Source of the DNA: an uncultured Haliea sp.
GTDB lineage: Bacteria > Pseudomonadota > Gammaproteobacteria > Pseudomonadales > Halieaceae
DNA: 45,673 nucleotides
NCBI GenBank assembly: GCA_947258585.1
Contig: CAMYIZ010000029.1
Coordinates: 1 to 45,673 of the forward strand
Direction: 5' to 3'
A program made the translations under genes and the position numbers. How positions within the stretch are numbered: the first letter of the stretch is position 1; each line of letters begins with the position of its first letter. The notes under the pieces were generated by a model. It was not told where the DNA came from. It saw only the letters and a list, made by a program, of their open reading frames with translations, and did no database searches. This document shows, piece after piece, positions 41,794-45,673 of the stretch.

Positions 41794-42114
41794 TCAGCCG
41801 CCCTCCGGGAAATCGCCCCAGTCCCGGGACAGCGGTATTTCCAGGGTGTTGGCGCCAGCGCGGCCGGGCTGCCCGACCATCTCGTCATAGGCACTCTCGT
41901 GGCGCAGATACAGCCCGGGCGCGGCCACCCCCGCCAGCTGCTGCTTCATCGCCGTGAGATTGCGGGTGCGCAGCGGCTTGCCCTCGGCGTCCGTCACCAG
42001 GAACGTTTCCTCGCCGAACGCCGCGTAGGCTATGTAAATGCTGAAATCCAGCGAGTGCACGATGACCCGGGTCAGGCCCACGCTGTTCTGTAACTGTGGC
42101 AAGGTGATCTTCAT
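41794..42114 (-). CDS. DUF6482 family protein
   Basis: This 106-residue cytoplasmic protein of unknown function begins with MKITLPQLQN and contains VIVHSLDFSIYIAYAAFG and the strand ETFLVTDAEGKPLRTRNL, as DUF6482 proteins do. The start at 42114 follows GAGG by 6 bases; the ATG 12 bases upstream lacks a ribosome site. It ends 1 base before the ppnN start, so expression is coupled. It is divergent from the AsmA gene. Confidence 0.75.
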   Translation of the reverse strand: MKITLPQLQNSVGLTRVIVHSLDFSIYIAYAAFGEETFLVTDAEGKPLRTRNLTAMKQQLAGVAAPGLYLRHESAYDEMVGQPGRAGANTLEIPLSRDWGDFPEGG

Positions 42115-42303
42115 CGTTTTCCTCAAGGTCCTTTTGAATCCTGTCGCGGTTTTCTGTGAATACTAACCTACTATCCGGCGTTCGCCCTCCCTCCGGCGTC
42201 AGCATCCCCCTCTATTCGCCAGCCAATGCCGGCATCCATTCCCGGCCGCTCGCCACCCGATTCTGCTACCATCGGCTGATTGCTCAGCTGAAGGAGAGGC
42301 CCC

Positions 42304-44142
42304 ATGCCCAGAATCCTGTTGTACCTGATCGGCATCCCGCTGCTGCTGGTGGTTGTCGCCGTTCTGTTGCTGCCCCTGGTGCTGGACGAGGACAAACTGG
42401 TTGAACTCGCCACCGACACCCTGGAACAGCGCAGCGGAGCCCGGCTGGACGTGCGCGGCCAGGCGGGCCTGAGCCTGTTCCCCCGCCTGGCACTGCGCCT
42501 GACGGACACCGCCTTGCAGCTTCCCGGCGAGGGGCAACCCGACATCAGTGTTCGCGAGCTCTCGGTCGAGGTGTTCCTGCGGCCCCTGCTGTCGCGGGAG
42601 GTCGTGATCAAGGGGCTGGAACTGGACGGCCTGGTGCTGACCCTGCCAGCGCAGGAGGCCGCTCCTGATGCCGACCTCGCCAGCCTCTCCGATGCCCAGC
42701 TGGACGCCTTCTACGCCTCGCGGCAGCAGGCCCTGCGCGAGGCTGCGGAAACCGGGGCCGGCGCGGTCCTGGGCGCACCGCTGGCCCTGAATGTCGCCAG
42801 TCTGCGACTCACCGATGCGCGCGTGATCCTGCAACAGCCCGCCGGCGCGGAGCCCCTGGTCCTGGCGCTGCCGGCCCTGATGGCAACCGATCTCAACCTG
42901 GAGGGCAAACCCGCCTCCCTCACCCTGCAACTGCGTGTTCCCGGGGATCAGGAATTGGCGCTGGATCTCGCCACCGTATTCAGCGCCAGCGCCGACTCGC
43001 AAGTCCTGACCCTGCAGGAACTGGAGGCCGAACTCAGCGGTGCGACGGCAACGCCGCTGACCCTGCGTGCCGAGGGCACCGTCAGGCTGGACCAGCACCT
43101 CGCCGAACTGGCGGTGGAAATGGAGAGCGGACCGACCCGGGGCAGTGGCACCGTGCGCTATGCCGCGCTGGAAAGTCCACAAATAGATGCCACATTGAAC
43201 CTCAACCTGCTCGACCCGGCGCTCCTGCTGCTGGCGGGGCCGGAAGCAGCCACCAGCGCGGACAGCGCCTCCGCCGATGGCGATGCCCCGCTGCCCCTGG
43301 GCGCCCTGCGCCTGGCCGATACCCGGGCCGACCTGCGGGTCGAGCGTGCCGTAGTGGGCGCCCATACCGTGGAGAACCTCCGCCTGCACCTGCGCGCGGT
43401 GGAGGGAGTGGCGACCTTCGATACCATTACCGGGACCGTCCACGGCGGCAAAGTGAACGCTACCGCCACCCTGAATGCCCGTCGCAGCACCCCCACCCTG
43501 ACCACCCGGGGCGAGCTGGCCGGGCTGGATACCAGCATCCTGCTGGCAGCGCTGGAGGCAGAGCCGGTACTGTCCGGCACAGCCAACGCCAGCTGGCAGC
43601 TCGCCAGCCGGGGCAACAGTCGCAATGCCCTGGTCGCCGGCCTCGAGGGCGATATCCGCCTCGACACCGAAGGTCTCGCCCTGGAACAGCTGGGCGTTGA
43701 CCGCATGCTGTGCAAGGTAATCGCGCAGATCAATCAACAGTCACTGCAGACCGAGTTGCCCGAACGCAGTGACTTCGAGAGCCTGAGCGCCCGGGTCCGG
43801 CTGGCCGGTGGCGAGGCCCTGCTGGACCCCCTGCAGGGAAGCCTGCCCCACATCGGCTTGCGCGGCGACGGCAAGATGGACCTGCTCAGCAAGGACTTCG
43901 CGGCCAACTTCAAGGCCCGGCTGGCGCCGTCACTGGGGGAGCTGGACCCGGCCTGCCGGGTCAACGAGCGGTTGACGGCGATCGACTGGCCGGTGAAATG
44001 CCGCGGTCAGCTCGGGGGCGACCCCGGCGACTGGTGCCGGGTGGACAGCGAGGCCATCATCGCGGATCTCGCCCGCAATGAGCTGGAAAGCAAGGTCAAG
44101 GAAAAAGGGGGGCGCCTGTTGGAGCGCCTGCTGAAGCGCTGA
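42304..44142 (+). CDS. AsmA-family envelope protein
   Basis: This 612-residue protein has a single N-terminal membrane helix (LLYLIGIPLLLVVVAVLLLPLVL) and a long periplasmic part of repeated beta strands. AsmA marks are the start VLDEDKLVELATDTLEQRSG, R-L-D-V-R-G and LSLFPRLALRLTD, and at the C-terminal side DRMLCKVIAQINQQSL and the G-D-G-K-M-D-L-L-S-K-D-F strand. AsmA-like proteins form bridges that help phospholipid movement between inner and outer membranes. AAGGAGAGG precedes the ATG. The 2-hydroxyacid dehydrogenase follows 21 bases later. Confidence 0.9.
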   Translation: MPRILLYLIGIPLLLVVVAVLLLPLVLDEDKLVELATDTLEQRSGARLDVRGQAGLSLFPRLALRLTDTALQLPGEGQPDISVRELSVEVFLRPLLSREVVIKGLELDGLVLTLPAQEAAPDADLASLSDAQLDAFYASRQQALREAAETGAGAVLGAPLALNVASLRLTDARVILQQPAGAEPLVLALPALMATDLNLEGKPASLTLQLRVPGDQELALDLATVFSASADSQVLTLQELEAELSGATATPLTLRAEGTVRLDQHLAELAVEMESGPTRGSGTVRYAALESPQIDATLNLNLLDPALLLLAGPEAATSADSASADGDAPLPLGALRLADTRADLRVERAVVGAHTVENLRLHLRAVEGVATFDTITGTVHGGKVNATATLNARRSTPTLTTRGELAGLDTSILLAALEAEPVLSGTANASWQLASRGNSRNALVAGLEGDIRLDTEGLALEQLGVDRMLCKVIAQINQQSLQTELPERSDFESLSARVRLAGGEALLDPLQGSLPHIGLRGDGKMDLLSKDFAANFKARLAPSLGELDPACRVNERLTAIDWPVKCRGQLGGDPGDWCRVDSEAIIADLARNELESKVKEKGGRLLERLLKR

Positions 44143-44163
44143 CAGCCAGAAGAGGCAATACCC

Positions 44164-45348
44164 ATGGTTAGTACCATCTCCGTCCGCAGCCGTGCGGGGC
44201 TGCTTTACCTGTCGCTGCTGCTGGCCGCCAGCCTGCCTTTGCCAGCGCAAGCGACACCGCCCGACCCGGCCCGCCCTGAGGCGGCATCGCCGGACCCGGC
44301 CCGGCAGCTGATCGCCAACCTCAATCTGGAGGCCGCGCCGAGTGCCGTCAGCAGCCACCCGCGCTGGGAACCGGCCCGGGTGGTGGTGTCCCTGCCCCGC
44401 GGCATGGGCGACGACCGTTTTCTCCAGCAGTTGCAGGCGGCGGCGGGAGAGGTAACCCTGATAGTGGACGACTCGGGGGCCTATGTACCCACCCGGGAAA
44501 CCCTGGCCGGCGCCGATGGTTACATCGGCTTCTGCACCACCGACATGCTGAAAAACGCCGACCCCGGTTTGTTGTGGGTACACAGCTACACCGTGGGCAT
44601 GGATCGCTGCAGCGATGCCAGTGACGACCTGCGGGCGGACCGCATCTTCACCAACAACAAACGCCTGTCGGGACCCACCATAGCGGAGCACGGCATTGCC
44701 ATGTTGCTGGCGATCAGCCGGGGCCTGCCCGCCTACAGCGCCGCGCAGGCCGAGCGCCAGTGGCGCCGGGAACTGTCGACAGGACTGGCCTTCGGTGAGC
44801 TGGCCGGCAAGACCCTGCTGGTGGCCGGTCTCGGCGGTATCGGGACGGAAGTGGCGCGCCGGGCCCACGGCCTGGGCATGCGGGTGATCGCCACCCGCAA
44901 CTCCTCCCGCGACGGCCCGGACTTCGTGTCCTACGTGGGCCTGTCGGGAGAGCTGGCGACACTGGCCGGCGAGGCGGACGTGGTGGTCAATGCGCTGCCA
45001 CTGACGGAGGAGACCGCGGGCCTGTTCGACGCCGACCTGCTGGCGCAGATCAAACCCGGGGCCATCTATATCAATGTTGGCCGCGGCCAGACTACGGACA
45101 CTGCCGCCCTGGTCGCCGCACTGCAGAGCGGACAGCTGTACGGTGCCGGCCTGGATGTGACCGACCCGGAGCCATTGCCCGAGGACAGCCCGCTGTGGCA
45201 GTTGCCCAACGTGATCATCACCCCCCATGTCGCCGCCGCTGGCGGTGACAGCCTGCAGCGCACCGCCCTGATCGCAGCTGAGAACCTGCGCCGCTATGTC
45301 GGCGGCGAGCCGCTGCTCAACCTGGTGGACATGGAAGCGGGGTACTGA
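44164..45348 (+). CDS. D-2-hydroxyacid dehydrogenase with N-terminal signal peptide
   Basis: This 394-residue protein belongs to the D-isomer 2-hydroxyacid dehydrogenase family. The cofactor loop is GLGGIG at 222-227, and the triad is R307 (NVGRGQ), E336 (DPEPLPED) and H355 (TPHVAAAG). Arg residues in IATRNSSRDG after the second strand suggest NADP rather than NAD. The first 30 residues (basic start, hydrophobic LLYLSLLLAASLPL, A-Q-A) form a convincing signal peptide, followed by a Pro/Ala-rich linker of about 30 residues, so the enzyme would be exported or membrane-held. That is odd for an NAD(P)-dependent enzyme. A later start without the signal is not obvious, because AGAAGAGG lies before the ATG at 44164. 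Confidence 0.88.
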   Translation: MVSTISVRSRAGLLYLSLLLAASLPLPAQATPPDPARPEAASPDPARQLIANLNLEAAPSAVSSHPRWEPARVVVSLPRGMGDDRFLQQLQAAAGEVTLIVDDSGAYVPTRETLAGADGYIGFCTTDMLKNADPGLLWVHSYTVGMDRCSDASDDLRADRIFTNNKRLSGPTIAEHGIAMLLAISRGLPAYSAAQAERQWRRELSTGLAFGELAGKTLLVAGLGGIGTEVARRAHGLGMRVIATRNSSRDGPDFVSYVGLSGELATLAGEADVVVNALPLTEETAGLFDADLLAQIKPGAIYINVGRGQTTDTAALVAALQSGQLYGAGLDVTDPEPLPEDSPLWQLPNVIITPHVAAAGGDSLQRTALIAAENLRRYVGGEPLLNLVDMEAGY

Positions 45349-45673
45349 CCGGGGCGCTTCCGCTTTCCGGCGGTAGTTGGCGCTATCCTCCGATCCAGGG
45401 CAGCGCAAGGACGGCTGCCCCAAGCGATACTGTCTCGGCCCGATAGTTGCGTGTAGTCATCGGTATTCAGTGATGAAATGGCCGAACTTGTTTTCCTCCG
45501 TGCGGTGGCCGCATTTGATGACACGCGATTCTTGGGGTTTTGCTGCGGCGTGGCTAATATACTGGATATAAATGGGTCTTCCCCGAATCGTGTGGAAACG
45601 TAGTGTTCCCCTCCCATCTTGGGTATGGTTCATCCATCATTCCTTTTTCTATTTTAGGCGATGGACGAAGTTA
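45349..45673. other. Right-edge stretch without a supportable gene
   Basis: After the dehydrogenase stop a stem-loop GGGCAGC/GCTGCCC (45398-45404 with 45414-45420, 9-base loop) may end its mRNA, but no T-run follows. The rest, to the window end, is clearly more AT-rich than the genes to the left. The frame at 45294-45617 on the minus strand has no protein-like features. It may be a long promoter region, a small RNA or the start of another accessory segment. Confidence 0.5.

Noticed and set aside
42199-45423. Two frames of about 500 residues on the minus strand under AsmA and the hydroxyacid dehydrogenase
   Set aside because: Gln/Gly/His-rich shadow translations; the plus-strand genes have clear families and ribosome sites.
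45294-45617. 107-residue minus-strand frame at the right edge
   Set aside because: It overlaps the end of the hydroxyacid dehydrogenase, has low-complexity Ser/Arg content and no ribosome site.

Overview
The window looks like chromosomal DNA of a GC-rich marine-type gammaproteobacterium. The gene style (TonB-dependent receptor, Tat-exported oxidoreductases, PQQ dehydrogenase, acyl-CoA catabolism, c-di-GMP proteins, a PpnN/DUF6482 pair) fits the Halieaceae (OM60/NOR5 clade). That placement is inference from gene content and I could not test it.

Layout. (a) 1-1214: the end of an unknown gene, a DUF4136 lipoprotein and tRNA-Arg(CCG) with its own promoter. (b) 1215-5580: a visibly less GC-rich, decayed island directly downstream of the tRNA. 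It holds an integrase stub, a TacA/TacT-type toxin-antitoxin pair with a perfect palindromic operator, a DUF2075 fragment, a sulfotransferase gene broken by one in-frame stop, an HNH/DUF222-type fragment behind another palindrome, a VOC protein, and a Phd-type antitoxin/PIN toxin pair. (c) 5694-10444: core-like genes (AEC transporter, DUF429, a small DUF3096 membrane protein, M48 lipoprotein protease, crotonase, ThpR). (d) 10441-22257: a catabolic-looking cluster with an SDR, a Tat-exported amidohydrolase, MFS and TonB-dependent transporters, an NmrA-like protein, a Tat-exported KstD-like flavoprotein, a SnoaL-like protein and a large Old-Yellow-Enzyme/FAD reductase. (e) 22339-27750: a five-gene valine (isobutyryl-CoA) degradation operon whose first gene is a SauS/EutE-like CoA-acylating aldehyde dehydrogenase in the place where mmsA is usual. 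(f) 27937-30078: a response regulator-PAS-GGDEF-EAL protein, divergent from a Na/Pi cotransporter with a (Gly-Gln)10 tail. (g) 32037-38947: a PQQ quinohemoprotein dehydrogenase, a membrane-anchored sulfatase and a beta-propeller GGDEF sensor in one direction. (h) 38951-45348: amidase, PpnN, DUF6482, AsmA and an apparently exported 2-hydroxyacid dehydrogenase. The last 325 bases hold no gene I can support.

The strongest undescribed signal is regulatory. Two promoters in region (d), about 1.9 kb apart and pointing away from each other, each have a perfect TTGACA -35, a 17-base spacer and a good -10. Each is followed at the transcription start by almost the same palindrome (TTGAA-N5-TTCAA inside a 22-base block with 19 matches). 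They would drive the TonB receptor on one side and the SnoaL/OYE pair on the other. The second palindrome also lies in the intergenic region of the exported flavoprotein. This ties import, periplasmic oxidation and cytoplasmic reduction of one unknown, probably hydrophobic polycyclic substrate into a small regulon. No regulator gene lies in the window.
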